From positions 454,501 to 518,500 of the forward strand of contig NZ_LR134383.1 in assembly GCF_900637635.1 (NCBI RefSeq): 64,000 nt of DNA, read 5' to 3'. Positions 10,540 to 19,446 of the stretch are shown here, piece after piece; position 1 is the first letter of the stretch, and every line of letters starts with the position of its first letter. A program made the position numbers and the translations under genes. The stretch comes from Legionella jordanis (GTDB lineage: Bacteria > Pseudomonadota > Gammaproteobacteria > Legionellales > Legionellaceae). A model generated the notes under the pieces. It worked only from the letters and a program-made list of their open reading frames with translations. It was not told where the DNA came from and did not search any database.

Positions 10540-12336
10540 ATGGCTACTACTCACATCACTGACGTCACTTTACGTGATGCGCATCAATGCCTTATTGCCA
10601 CCCGAATGCGCACTGAAGACATGTTGCCCGCCTGTGGAAGAATGGACCAAGTCGGATTTTGGGCTATGGAGGTCTGGGGCGGAGCAACCTTTGATGCCTG
10701 CTTGCGCTTTCTTAAAGAGGATCCTTGGCAACGTTTAAAATCGCTCAGAAAAGCCATAAAAAATACCCAATTGTCTATGCTTTTGCGTGGGCAAAATTTG
10801 TTAGGCTACCGCCACTATGCCGATGATGTAGTACAAGCTTTCGTAAAACTGGCTGCAAAAAATGGTGTCGATGTATTTCGTGTTTTTGATGCCTTAAACG
10901 ATTTGCGCAATCTGCAGGCTGCCTTGGAAGCAGTAAAAGCCAACAAAAAACACGCGCAGGGCACAATTTGCTATACAACTAGTCCAGTTCATACCCTTGA
11001 GAATTTCGTTGATTTGGGGAAAGCATTGGCAGACATGGGTTGTGATAGCATTGCCATTAAAGATATGGCTGGTTTATTAACACCACAAGCCGCTGTAAAT
11101 CTTTATCAAGCTTTGGCTAAGGCCACAGGCCTACCTATCCACCTGCATAGCCATTCAACCGCTGGACTGGCCAGCATTTGCCACTACGAAGCGGTTTTGG
11201 CAGGCTGCAACCATATCGATACAGCCATTTCTTCTTTTGCGGGAGGAGCCTCCCATCCGGCAACTGAAGTCCTGGTGGCGGCTTTGGCTGAAACGCCATT
11301 TGCAACGGGCCTTGATATGAATCTATTGCTGGACATTGCCGAGTATTTCAAAGAAGTCCGCAAAAAGTATTATCAATTTGAGAGCGAAGCCCGAGACATA
11401 GATCCCAGAGTGCAAGCCTATCAGGTGCCTGGCGGCATGATTTCGAATTTATACAGTCAATTAAAAGAGCAGCAAGCCTTGGATAAAATAAAAGAGGTAC
11501 ATGCCGAAATTCCCCTTGTTCGCCGTGATTTAGGCTATCCCCCTCTGGTTACGCCCACTTCCCAAATTGTTGGCACACAAGCTGTGATGAATGTTTTAAC
11601 TGGGGAGCGTTATAAAACCATCACCAATGAAGTTAAATTATATTGTCAAGGTAAATATGGCCATGCTCCAGGGAAAATAAGCCCAAGCTTAAGGAAAAAA
11701 GCCATTGGCAACACAGAGGTCATTGATGTTAGGCCAGCTGATCTCATCCCGAGTGAATTAAATCGCCTGCGTAAGGAAATTGGGGCGCTCGCCAACTCTG
11801 AAGAAGACGTTTTGTCCTATGCGATGTTTCCCGAAATAGCCAGACGGTTTTTAGAAGAGCGCAAGAGCAATGACTTGCATCCGGAACCTATTGTTGCAGC
11901 ACACACGCCAAAACAGGACGAATTGCGTTTGTCAGAATTTGACATTGGTCTGCATGGCGAGAGTTATCACATTAAAATTGCAGGTTATGGCGAGCGAGAA
12001 AGAGGCCAGCAAGCTTGTTTTCTCTGGGTAGATGGTGTTCCCGAAGAAGTCATCATAAAGCTTGACGAGGAGACTGAATCGGGTGAGACAGAAACCATTA
12101 AAAAGAAAAAGGCTGGTGGTCCTGGAGACATCACTGTGGCCATGCCAGGAACGGTCGTGAATATTAGTGTGGTGGTCGGTCAGCAAGTAACTGCCGGTCA
12201 ATCCTTGTTAGTTCTTGAAGCGATGAAAATGGAGACTGAAATTCAGGCTCCATTCAACGGCATAGTCGCCGAAATATTTTGCAGTAAAGGAGAAAAGGTG
12301 ATGCCTAATCAGGTGCTCATGCATTTGATTAAATAA
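10540..12336 (+). CDS. oadA: Oxaloacetate decarboxylase alpha / pyruvate carboxylase B subunit
   Basis: Biotin-dependent carboxyltransferase of 598 residues. The N-terminal HMGL-like TIM barrel starts VTLRDAHQCLIATR and contains the metal-binding HLHSHSTAGLA and the active-site SIAIKDMAG. A conserved carboxylase domain follows. The C-terminal biotinyl domain has LEAMKMETEI, where the MKM Lys is biotinylated. The ribosome site AGGTAGGA lies before the ATG. No membrane beta or gamma subunit of a sodium-pumping decarboxylase is nearby. It may therefore pair with a biotin carboxylase elsewhere as a two-subunit pyruvate carboxylase. The symbol follows common annotation and the reaction direction is uncertain. 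Confidence 0.88.
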   Translation: MATTHITDVTLRDAHQCLIATRMRTEDMLPACGRMDQVGFWAMEVWGGATFDACLRFLKEDPWQRLKSLRKAIKNTQLSMLLRGQNLLGYRHYADDVVQAFVKLAAKNGVDVFRVFDALNDLRNLQAALEAVKANKKHAQGTICYTTSPVHTLENFVDLGKALADMGCDSIAIKDMAGLLTPQAAVNLYQALAKATGLPIHLHSHSTAGLASICHYEAVLAGCNHIDTAISSFAGGASHPATEVLVAALAETPFATGLDMNLLLDIAEYFKEVRKKYYQFESEARDIDPRVQAYQVPGGMISNLYSQLKEQQALDKIKEVHAEIPLVRRDLGYPPLVTPTSQIVGTQAVMNVLTGERYKTITNEVKLYCQGKYGHAPGKISPSLRKKAIGNTEVIDVRPADLIPSELNRLRKEIGALANSEEDVLSYAMFPEIARRFLEERKSNDLHPEPIVAAHTPKQDELRLSEFDIGLHGESYHIKIAGYGERERGQQACFLWVDGVPEEVIIKLDEETESGETETIKKKKAGGPGDITVAMPGTVVNISVVVGQQVTAGQSLLVLEAMKMETEIQAPFNGIVAEIFCSKGEKVMPNQVLMHLIK

Positions 12337-12350
12337 TCAGAATATCCCAA

Positions 12351-13319
12351 TTATTCGCGATAACTCGCCTTCAATATTCTTTCCCTTACCGCAAGCCATT
12401 CGGGGTTGTCGGGGGGCAGTTCGATAGCAATGCAAAAGGCATGGCTGTGATCAGCCTGTCGAAGCTGGTAATACAATTCGAACGCTGCTTTTTCAGGGGA
12501 AAGGGGGAACTGGTAAAATAAATCACCGGGGTGAGATTTGAATTCTTTTGGTTCGGCAAAGGAGATGATATAAACCGGAAGCTTGTTTTCCTCGCAAAAT
12601 TGCTGAAGGCTTTTCTGATCAGGAAAGCAATACAAAGGTTTTTCTGGTTGATAATGACTCAATAATTTTCCGGGCGCCCTTATTGCTCCTGCATCGCCCT
12701 CATGGATATGGGGAAGCAGTTGTTGAATGGTTTGTTCATCAATGGTCCCATGACGAAGTATTTGATAATGATTTACTGCGGTCGCGGCAACAATGGTGGA
12801 TTCAATGCCAACTTCGCAGCGGCCGCCATCAAGAATCAGCAGGTTTTGGTCAGGAAAACTCTCTTTGACGTGCTGGGCGGTTGTCGGGCTTACTTTGCCA
12901 AACGGATTAGCAGAGGGAGCTACCAGCGGCACACCCAGTCGTTTTAATAAATTTTGGGCAGTTGGATGTTGAGGACATCGTAAAGCCACTGTGTTTTGCC
13001 CACCGGTGATGCATGAGCTTACTGCTTGCGGTTTGCACTTCATAACCAGCGTCAAAGGCCCGGGCCAGAAGTGTTGCATTAAGATATGGGCATAATCCGG
13101 GATAAAAGAAACCCATTGTTCTAAATTCCAGGTTTCTGCCACGTGCATGATTAAAGGATGATTAAGCGGTCTATTTTTCATCAAAAAAATTTTGCGAATC
13201 GCTTCTTCATTCGTTGCGTCAGCAGCAAGCCCGTAAACGGTTTCTGTAGGGATGGCAACAATCTCACCTCGATTTAGATAATCCAGGGCGAGTTCAATAT
13301 CAGTGGTGATTAGACTCAT
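12351..13319 (-). CDS. Threonylcarbamoyl-AMP synthase, Sua5 type
   Basis: Makes threonylcarbamoyl-AMP for the t6A37 modification of tRNA. Residues 1-200 form the YrdC domain with the EIVAIPTETVYGLAADA start and PSANPFGKVSPTTAQHV. The C-terminal part (about 215-322) is the extra Sua5 domain, so at 322 residues it is the long Sua5 form, not the short TsaC form. The stop is 15 nt from the convergent oadA stop. Confidence 0.92.
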   Translation of the reverse strand: MSLITTDIELALDYLNRGEIVAIPTETVYGLAADATNEEAIRKIFLMKNRPLNHPLIMHVAETWNLEQWVSFIPDYAHILMQHFWPGPLTLVMKCKPQAVSSCITGGQNTVALRCPQHPTAQNLLKRLGVPLVAPSANPFGKVSPTTAQHVKESFPDQNLLILDGGRCEVGIESTIVAATAVNHYQILRHGTIDEQTIQQLLPHIHEGDAGAIRAPGKLLSHYQPEKPLYCFPDQKSLQQFCEENKLPVYIISFAEPKEFKSHPGDLFYQFPLSPEKAAFELYYQLRQADHSHAFCIAIELPPDNPEWLAVRERILKASYRE

Positions 13320-13467
13320 AAAGTAAAAAACTTAAGCTTAAATATTGAATTATACTCATATCCGGCCACGAACATACATTAAATTACATCTAAAGGTTGA
13401 AATTACCCGAAAAAAAGGTGAAATTCCCAGCATTTAAAATCAGGGATTGAATTCCTCGAGGTGTGTA

Positions 13468-13605
13468 ATGAAATGGCTCAGAAAATTCAAAGAATATTAC
13501 AATCGTTCAAAGGAAAACAGGCTGCAAATTTTAATTTTCTTTGGTTTTGTGATCGTTCCAGTCATCGGAATGACTATTTTGTACATTTGGGTCTATTTAT
13601 TTTGA
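13468..13605 (+). CDS. 45-residue membrane protein, NapE/TorE-like
   Basis: Short frame of 45 residues starting MKWLRKFKEYYNRSKENR, followed by one strongly hydrophobic helix (about residues 19-44) that ends in WVYLF. GAGGTG ends 4 nt before the ATG and acts as a ribosome site. The layout of a basic cytoplasmic head, one helix with a Pro in the middle and an aromatic end resembles the NapE/TorE small membrane proteins. The assignment rests on pattern only, and no nap or tor genes are nearby. Confidence 0.6.
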   Translation: MKWLRKFKEYYNRSKENRLQILIFFGFVIVPVIGMTILYIWVYLF

Positions 13606-13951
13606 CTTAAAAAATAGCATTTTGTTCGCTTCTTGTAATTTCCCAGGCACGGCATTTGAATTTCTTAATGCAGCGCCCTCCCTCTTACAAATTCCTAATT
13701 TCAAAAACATAAAAACTATGCTAGTTTGACCATACCTGTTAAGATTGCGAATCGGATTTTAGCTTGGCCAACCTCAGGGAAATTTTGCTTAATCTAAAAT
13801 TCGAAACTCAGCTCAACGGGATCCTTCAAGGGATAGTTGTTACCACGCTTCTCATAACAAAGGATGTTTACGTTCATGTAAGCATGGAAATTGTTAACAA
13901 CCAAAGGCACTCCCGGATGAGATTGCCTCATATTGTTTAAGGAGTAGATTA
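13606..13951. other. Intergenic region upstream of proA
   Basis: 346 bases without a gene I can support. It presumably holds the proA promoter. Frames are open on both strands in the last 150 bases but neither has a convincing start. The proA ribosome site TAAGGAGT is at its right end. Confidence 0.5.
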
Positions 13952-15583
13952 ATGCACCCAAATGTTTACTTGTCTCCATTGGTGGCTTCTTTGGCGATTA
14001 CCATGGCGTCCTCTGCCAAGGCAGCTGAACCAATTTCTCTTCAAAAGGAATCTTTCCAAACCTTACAACAACAATTCCAGCTTTCATTGCCTGGTGTAAG
14101 GCAAGCGAATGTAATGCCGCTTAATAATTTGCAATTTCTGCAACAGCATACGGATAAAAATCAGGTAACCCACATTCGCTTGCAACAACAGTATGCAGGT
14201 TTTCCTGTTATCGGGGGCTATGCAATTGTTCATACAAGCAATGCCAAAGGTTTATTACAGTCCCCGCAAAGTGCAACAATGAATGGGGTAGTGTATCGCA
14301 ATTTGCAGAATGATTTGGGGCAACCTGCTGCCGATTTTATTAGCAATGCTCAACTGGCTTTACAGCAATTAAAGGCTCAATATCCCAATAAAGAACTCAG
14401 TGCAGAAAAATCGACTCCTGTGGTGTTCATTGATGAGCAAAATCAAGCACATTGGGCATATAAAGTGAGTATCTTCGTCCACCATAAAGATAAAATTCCT
14501 GAGCGTCCTACTGCCATTGTTGATGCCAAAACATTTAAACCGTTTGTTGAGTGGAATGACATTAAAACAGCGCGAGTTCCAGCAAAAGGCATGGGCTTTG
14601 GCGGCAATCGTAAAATCGGTGAATTCGGCTACGGCAAAAATTATCCCCTCCTGGAAATTACCCGCGAAAACAAAAATGCCACCTGCTATATGGAAAATAC
14701 CAACGTCAAAGTGGTAGACATGAAGCATGAATACTATTCCAATAACAGACCCATGAAGTTTGAATGTAAAAATTCCATCGAGCCAAACACAGCAACGTTC
14801 TGGACGGGCTATAAAGGCGATGGCTACGACAGGGATAATGGGGCTTTCTCACCAACAAACGATGCGCTGTATGCAGGACATGTTATCAAGCACATGTATC
14901 ACGACTGGTATGGAGTAGAAGCGTTGGTGAAACAAGATGGCTCACCCATGCAGCTGGTGATGAGAGTACATTACGGCGACGGCTATGAAAATGCATACTG
15001 GGATGGTGAGCAAATGACCTTCGGTGATGGCGACACCATGATGTATCCTTTGGTTTCCCTTGGAGTGGGTGGTCATGAGATAAGCCATGGCTTTACCGAA
15101 CAACATGCCAATCTAGAGTATTATGGTCAATCAGGCGGCATGAATGAATCTTTCTCAGATATGGCTGCTCAGGCTGCTGAATACTACTCTACTGGAAACA
15201 ACAGTTGGCAGATTGGGCCTGAAATCATGAAGGAAAGCAGTGGTTGGGATGCACTACGCTACATGGATTTACCCAGTCGCGATGGAATGTCTATTGATTC
15301 TGCGGATGAATACAATAGCGGTTTAGATGTCCATTATTCAAGCGGTGTTTACAATCATCTGTTTTACATTTTAGCCAATAAACCTGGTTGGGATACTCGT
15401 AAGGCATTTGATGTAATGGTTAAAGCAAACATGGACTATTGGACACCTTATACAACCTTTAATGAGGGTGGTTGCGGGGTGATCAATGCGGCTAAGGACT
15501 TAAGTTATTCCTTAGATGATGTTAAAGCTTCACTGAGTGAGGTTGCTATCGATTTTAGCCAATGTATGCTGAACACTAACTAA
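13952..15583 (+). CDS. proA: Zinc metalloprotease ProA (M4, thermolysin-like)
   Basis: Secreted zinc protease of 543 residues, the major exported protease of Legionella (known as ProA or Msp) and a type II secretion substrate. A signal peptide ends near residue 24 (SSAKA-AEP). A propeptide follows (about 25-205), then the M4 catalytic domain. The zinc site is H375-E-I-S-H379, with the third ligand E399 in GGMNESFSD. The later DVHYSSGVYNHLFY holds the conserved catalytic His. The start has an ideal TAAGGAG site. The 3' end overlaps the convergent hydrolase gene by 8 bases. Confidence 0.95.
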   Translation: MHPNVYLSPLVASLAITMASSAKAAEPISLQKESFQTLQQQFQLSLPGVRQANVMPLNNLQFLQQHTDKNQVTHIRLQQQYAGFPVIGGYAIVHTSNAKGLLQSPQSATMNGVVYRNLQNDLGQPAADFISNAQLALQQLKAQYPNKELSAEKSTPVVFIDEQNQAHWAYKVSIFVHHKDKIPERPTAIVDAKTFKPFVEWNDIKTARVPAKGMGFGGNRKIGEFGYGKNYPLLEITRENKNATCYMENTNVKVVDMKHEYYSNNRPMKFECKNSIEPNTATFWTGYKGDGYDRDNGAFSPTNDALYAGHVIKHMYHDWYGVEALVKQDGSPMQLVMRVHYGDGYENAYWDGEQMTFGDGDTMMYPLVSLGVGGHEISHGFTEQHANLEYYGQSGGMNESFSDMAAQAAEYYSTGNNSWQIGPEIMKESSGWDALRYMDLPSRDGMSIDSADEYNSGLDVHYSSGVYNHLFYILANKPGWDTRKAFDVMVKANMDYWTPYTTFNEGGCGVINAAKDLSYSLDDVKASLSEVAIDFSQCMLNTN

Positions 15584-16421
15584 GTTGGTAAAACTCAGCC
15601 AGGCATTCAGAAACAATGCCTGGCTCTTCCATATGTAAGTGATGTCCACCTTTAATGAGGTAAGTTTTTAAATTCCGAATGGAACGCGCACGGGTCCCCA
15701 TATCATAACCATTAAAAACGGAGCTATTCTCAGCCCAAATTAAACAGGTCTTTGCAGAAATATGTTTTAGGCAAGAAAGAATCTGTCCTTCTGTCATACG
15801 TAAGGCTGTAGGGGTTAATAGCCGCCGATCGTGGCGCCAATAAAACATTCCATGTTCCTCACGTGTACCTCTTAGGCACAAAAGTTCTGCGTGTTTTAAA
15901 GATAAATATCCGCGCTTGGCTCTTGCTTGGGCGGCAAGATCCAAAGAATGATAAGGTTTATTGCCTTGACTATGTTTTTTAAGTAAATGTTGCGCGTAAT
16001 GCCTAAGCTGTTCCTGGCAACTTTCTTCAGGTTTAGAAAAAGGGCCTAAGCCTTCAATTGCAACGAGAGAAAGGATTTGTTCGGGAATAACACCAGCAAT
16101 TAAACTGGCGAGACAGGCTCCCATGGAGTGGCCTAGAAGATGAAATTGTTTTAATTTTAATGCCTTGGCAATTTCTAAAAAAGTAAAAATACCATCCGTA
16201 AAATGATAATAGCAACCTTCAGGCAAATGCGAAGAAAGACCATGTCCTGGGAGGTCAATCGCAATTAAGTGAAAATTCTTTTCAAGGTAAGGTGCAAGCA
16301 AATCAAAAGAGTTTGCATTATCTAACCAGCCGTGAAGGGCAAGCATTGGCGGCAGTTGTGGGTTTCCCCATACTTTTGCTGCGATTTTAAATCCTGGGAT
16401 ATCCAATGTTAAGTCATTCAT
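15576..16421 (-). CDS. Alpha/beta hydrolase
   Basis: Hydrolase of 281 residues with the alpha/beta fold: oxyanion-side LALHGWLDNANSFD, IAIDLPGHGLS, nucleophile elbow LLGHSMGACLA with S99, and the C-terminal GGHHLHMEEPG containing the likely catalytic His. No signal peptide is seen, so it is probably cytoplasmic. The pattern resembles serine hydrolase-like (SERHL) esterases, but the substrate cannot be told. Its 3' end overlaps the proA 3' end tail to tail. Confidence 0.85.
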   Translation of the reverse strand: MNDLTLDIPGFKIAAKVWGNPQLPPMLALHGWLDNANSFDLLAPYLEKNFHLIAIDLPGHGLSSHLPEGCYYHFTDGIFTFLEIAKALKLKQFHLLGHSMGACLASLIAGVIPEQILSLVAIEGLGPFSKPEESCQEQLRHYAQHLLKKHSQGNKPYHSLDLAAQARAKRGYLSLKHAELLCLRGTREEHGMFYWRHDRRLLTPTALRMTEGQILSCLKHISAKTCLIWAENSSVFNGYDMGTRARSIRNLKTYLIKGGHHLHMEEPGIVSECLAEFYQLS

Positions 16422-16629
16422 AATTAATGATGAGTATTTTTCTTATTCAATAGTCTATATGTTAGACTTAATTATTGTCGATATTAATTGTTAACTTGCA
16501 TCATCAATGGAAGCAGCTTATAAAATTAATGAACTCTTTAAGGGTAGAAGCCTTTATTCATCCCAATGGTCTGCAAATTTAATGTTAGAATATTCTATTC
16601 TTATACAACAACAGTAATTGTTAGATTCT

Positions 16630-17403
16630 ATGCAACAACAAAAGCGTAGCCTATCTTTAATCACTTACAACATTCATAAAGGATTTGGTTTAGGCAAAAT
16701 TCGATTTTTATTGCCCGAGATGCGAGAAGCTCTTTCGGGTTTAAACCCTGATTTTGTCTTTTTGCAGGAGGTCCAGGGTGAGCATAGAAGACGAGAAAAA
16801 CGCATTGGCGCTTGGCCTGATTTGCCACAGTTTGAATACATTGCCGAAAAAATTTGGCCTCATTACCTCTACGCCAAAAATGCAGTTTATCAATCAGGGC
16901 ACCATGGCAATGCCATTCTCAGTAAATTTCCCTTCGAAGAGTTTGAAAACATCAATTTATCGTCAATGAATCGAGCATCGCGCAGCATTCTTCATGGCCA
17001 AATTAAAATAGGTGGTGACTCACCTCAAACCATTCATTTGCTATGCGTCCACTTGGGTCTATTTAAAGCCGAACGCGCTTCCCAGTGTAAAGCACTTATG
17101 GAGCGCATCAGCAGAGCAGTACCTGAACACGAGCCTTTATTAATGGCTGGGGATTTTAACGATTGGCGTCATCATCTGTCCAAACCTTTAGCAGAAGAGT
17201 TAGGTATCCATGAAGCATTTTTTCGCCTGGAGGGACAACATGCCCGCTCCTTCCCAGCCATAAAGCCTGCTTTTTGCGTGGATCGAATTTACTTTCGCGG
17301 TATGGAAGTAGCCGATGTGCAATGTTTGCAAGGAAAGCCCTGGCGTTTATTGTCTGATCATGTTCCTCTGCTCGCGCGATTTGAACTCAATTTCAGCAAT
17401 TAA
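16630..17403 (+). CDS. Endonuclease/exonuclease/phosphatase family protein
   Basis: Member of the Mg-dependent endonuclease/exonuclease/phosphatase superfamily, which includes phosphodiesterases that act on DNA or phospholipids. The motifs in order are LITYNIHKG, VFLQEVQGE with the metal-binding Glu, HGNAILSKFP, the AGDFNDWR loop, and the C-terminal DRIYFRG and SDHVPLLARFE. The ATG at 16630 is chosen. A TTG 12 bases upstream is possible and neither start has a strong ribosome site. Whether it acts on nucleic acid or lipid cannot be read from the sequence. Confidence 0.83.
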   Translation: MQQQKRSLSLITYNIHKGFGLGKIRFLLPEMREALSGLNPDFVFLQEVQGEHRRREKRIGAWPDLPQFEYIAEKIWPHYLYAKNAVYQSGHHGNAILSKFPFEEFENINLSSMNRASRSILHGQIKIGGDSPQTIHLLCVHLGLFKAERASQCKALMERISRAVPEHEPLLMAGDFNDWRHHLSKPLAEELGIHEAFFRLEGQHARSFPAIKPAFCVDRIYFRGMEVADVQCLQGKPWRLLSDHVPLLARFELNFSN

Positions 17404-17541
17404 ATACTTTCTCAGCTAAAAAAATCAGAATGATCTCGCGAAACGCTTCATTTTGCAGATGACAGGACGTGCATTCATCCTATTTTTGTTGATTGAATAG
17501 ACAATAGGCTACGAAGAAATTGGTAATTATAAAGAATAAAG

Positions 17542-17566
17542 TTAAGGGCAGAAAATCTGCCCTTAA
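17542..17566 (-). terminator. Rho-independent terminator of fba
   Basis: Perfect 11-bp stem (TTAAGGGCAGA / TCTGCCCTTAA) with an AAA loop, starting 6 nt after the fba stop on the minus strand and followed there by a T-rich tract. Confidence 0.85.
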
Positions 17567-17572
17567 TTGAAG

Positions 17573-18583
17573 TTATTCCATATCGCTGTGGTATTCACCA
17601 AAACAGGCAGCGCTGTTTAAACGGGCGCGTTTTAGCAAGGCCATTTGTGCTGACTCAATGTTAGCACTCTTTCCTTTCCAAGCTTGCAAACAATCTTCTT
17701 GAAGGGCTCGTCCATAGGAAAAACTCAGATTCCAGGGTTGATAGCCTGTGCTGTTGATGGCATTTAAGTTCATGGTCGCTTGTTGCGGGGTTTGTCCACC
17801 AGATAGGAAATTAATCGTGGGAACGGCAGCTGGTACATTATTTCTGAAAACACTGATGGTGTAATCAGCGATTTCTTCAGGCGTACTGAAAGGCTTGAAG
17901 GCTTTTCCTGAAGTGATCATACTTGGTTTCAAGACAATATTTTCCAGTTCCACTTGATGAATGAATAAGGCATGGAAAAGTTCATGCAGTACCATCTCTG
18001 TGGCTTCAGCACAATGTTCAATGGGGTGGTCGCCATCCATTAATACCTCAGGCTCAACGATTGGCACAATGCCAACAGCTTGGCAGGTTGATGCGTAACG
18101 GGCGAGCATTTCAGCCCCGGCTTTAATTGCAGTCAGACTGGGAGTGCAATCGGTTATCGAATAAACATTACGCCACTTGGCAAAGCGAGCTCCCAATTTT
18201 TTATAATGTTCCAAACGTTCCGTTAGGCCGTCCAAACCCTGAGTGACTTTCTCGCCATCTGTGTTTGGCAAATTAATCAAACCCTTATCAACTTTAATTC
18301 CAGGTAGAATTCCTTTGCTGGCGAATAAATCTGCAATACCTTGCCCTTGCTCATCTTTGTGTTCGAAAGTTTCTTCAAACAGGATAACCCCATTAATGTA
18401 TTGTTCAAGATCAGGAGTGGTTGCGAGTAGTAAGCGATAATCGCGACGATTTTGTTCGCTATTGTCAATACCGATGCTGTCAAAGCGCTTACCGATTGTA
18501 CTGGTGCTCTCATCGGCTGCTAGAATGCCTTTACCGTCTTGTAATAAATGCTCAATGGTTGCTGATAACTCATCATAATGCAT
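17573..18583 (-). CDS. Fructose-bisphosphate aldolase, class I
   Basis: Cleaves fructose 1,6-bisphosphate by a Schiff-base mechanism (glycolysis and gluconeogenesis). The eukaryote-type class I blocks are clear: GKGILAADESTSTIGKRF at the N-terminus, CVPIVEPEVLMDGDH-like IVPIVEPEVLMDGDH (about residues 155-169), NIVLKPSMITSG with the Schiff-base Lys, and the GGQTPQQATMNLNAIN phosphate loop. 336 residues is slightly short for the family but complete. A strong terminator follows. Confidence 0.95.
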   Translation of the reverse strand: MHYDELSATIEHLLQDGKGILAADESTSTIGKRFDSIGIDNSEQNRRDYRLLLATTPDLEQYINGVILFEETFEHKDEQGQGIADLFASKGILPGIKVDKGLINLPNTDGEKVTQGLDGLTERLEHYKKLGARFAKWRNVYSITDCTPSLTAIKAGAEMLARYASTCQAVGIVPIVEPEVLMDGDHPIEHCAEATEMVLHELFHALFIHQVELENIVLKPSMITSGKAFKPFSTPEEIADYTISVFRNNVPAAVPTINFLSGGQTPQQATMNLNAINSTGYQPWNLSFSYGRALQEDCLQAWKGKSANIESAQMALLKRARLNSAACFGEYHSDME

Positions 18584-18612
18584 AAATGTATTCTCCTATT
18601 GGCCTACTGTTT

Positions 18613-19359
18613 TTATTTTCCTGGGGCTGAAATGTATTTCTCTCGAATGACTTGCTGCATGCTAAATCCTCTTTCTTTTAAATAATTGAAAGAGTCGTCA
18701 ATCATACCTGGATTTCCGCATAAATAAACTACATCATTCGCGGGGTCTAAAGAAAGATCCGGGAATGAGTGCTGCACATAACCCTGATGTTCATGAGGTT
18801 GAAAATGATCAGTGGCCTCACGGCTTAAGTGCGCACGAAAAGTCACCTGTGGGAATTCTTTGGCGAAAGCTAAAAATTCATCCGGGTACAGGATTTCCTC
18901 ATGCTTTTGCACTCCTTGCAAAATTACTATTTTTAAATCAGGATTCACTTGCAAGCGGCGTCTTAATTCACTCAGCATAGCGCGATAGGGAGTGACTCCT
19001 GTGCTGGTAGCTACCAGAATATAACGTTTGGGCATTTCTTCTTTTAAAATTAAACGTCCAAAAGGTCCGCTCAGATTAAGTTTGTCGCCGATTTTTAAAT
19101 TAAACAGTAATTCAGTGCCTGGGCCGCCTTCCACAAAACCTGCGGCAAATTCAATACGGTTATCTTCTGCAGGTACATTGGCAATGCTGTAACTGCGTTT
19201 AAGCATTTTGCCATTGCGTTCAAAATGAATGGTGATGAATTGTCCCGGCGCATAGTGGAAAGGAGGGACTTGTTCTGCCTCGAACACGAAATGTCTAACT
19301 TTGGAAGAAAGCATAAATGTTTCTGCTAAAGTTACAGAAAAAGTTTTAATTTGCATCAT
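18613..19359 (-). CDS. Ferredoxin/flavodoxin--NAD(P) reductase-like flavoprotein
   Basis: FAD-dependent oxidoreductase of 248 residues. The FAD-binding motif KRSYSIAN (about residues 54-61) and GPFGRL are followed by the NAD(P) domain with VATSTGVTPYRAML and the C-terminal VVYLCGNPGMID. There is no iron-sulfur domain, so it is a stand-alone reductase of the ferredoxin-NADP reductase type. It lies 29 nt upstream of fba on the same strand. The redox partner is unknown. Confidence 0.85.
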   Translation of the reverse strand: MMQIKTFSVTLAETFMLSSKVRHFVFEAEQVPPFHYAPGQFITIHFERNGKMLKRSYSIANVPAEDNRIEFAAGFVEGGPGTELLFNLKIGDKLNLSGPFGRLILKEEMPKRYILVATSTGVTPYRAMLSELRRRLQVNPDLKIVILQGVQKHEEILYPDEFLAFAKEFPQVTFRAHLSREATDHFQPHEHQGYVQHSFPDLSLDPANDVVYLCGNPGMIDDSFNYLKERGFSMQQVIREKYISAPGK

Positions 19360-19434
19360 AATTAACAGTTTTTTAAGAATTCAACTAATATAGGCAAAAA
19401 TTCATCCATTGCAAGGCCTGGATGTGAATTGGTA

Positions 19435-19440
19435 TATAAT
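19435..19440 (+). promoter_or_regulatory. Candidate -10 box close to the dotV start
   Basis: TATAAT sits 6 nt before the dotV ATG, with TTGCAA at 19409-19414 upstream (20-bp spacing, longer than ideal). If used, transcription would start at or beside the start codon. Confidence 0.35.
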
Positions 19441-19446
19441 TACACT

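Noticed and set aside
13794..13979. Minus-strand 61-codon frame overlapping the proA start
   Set aside because: It looks protein-like at the C-terminus but starts inside proA, lacks a ribosome site and has a competing open frame on the other strand. It could be a remnant, but I cannot support it as a gene.
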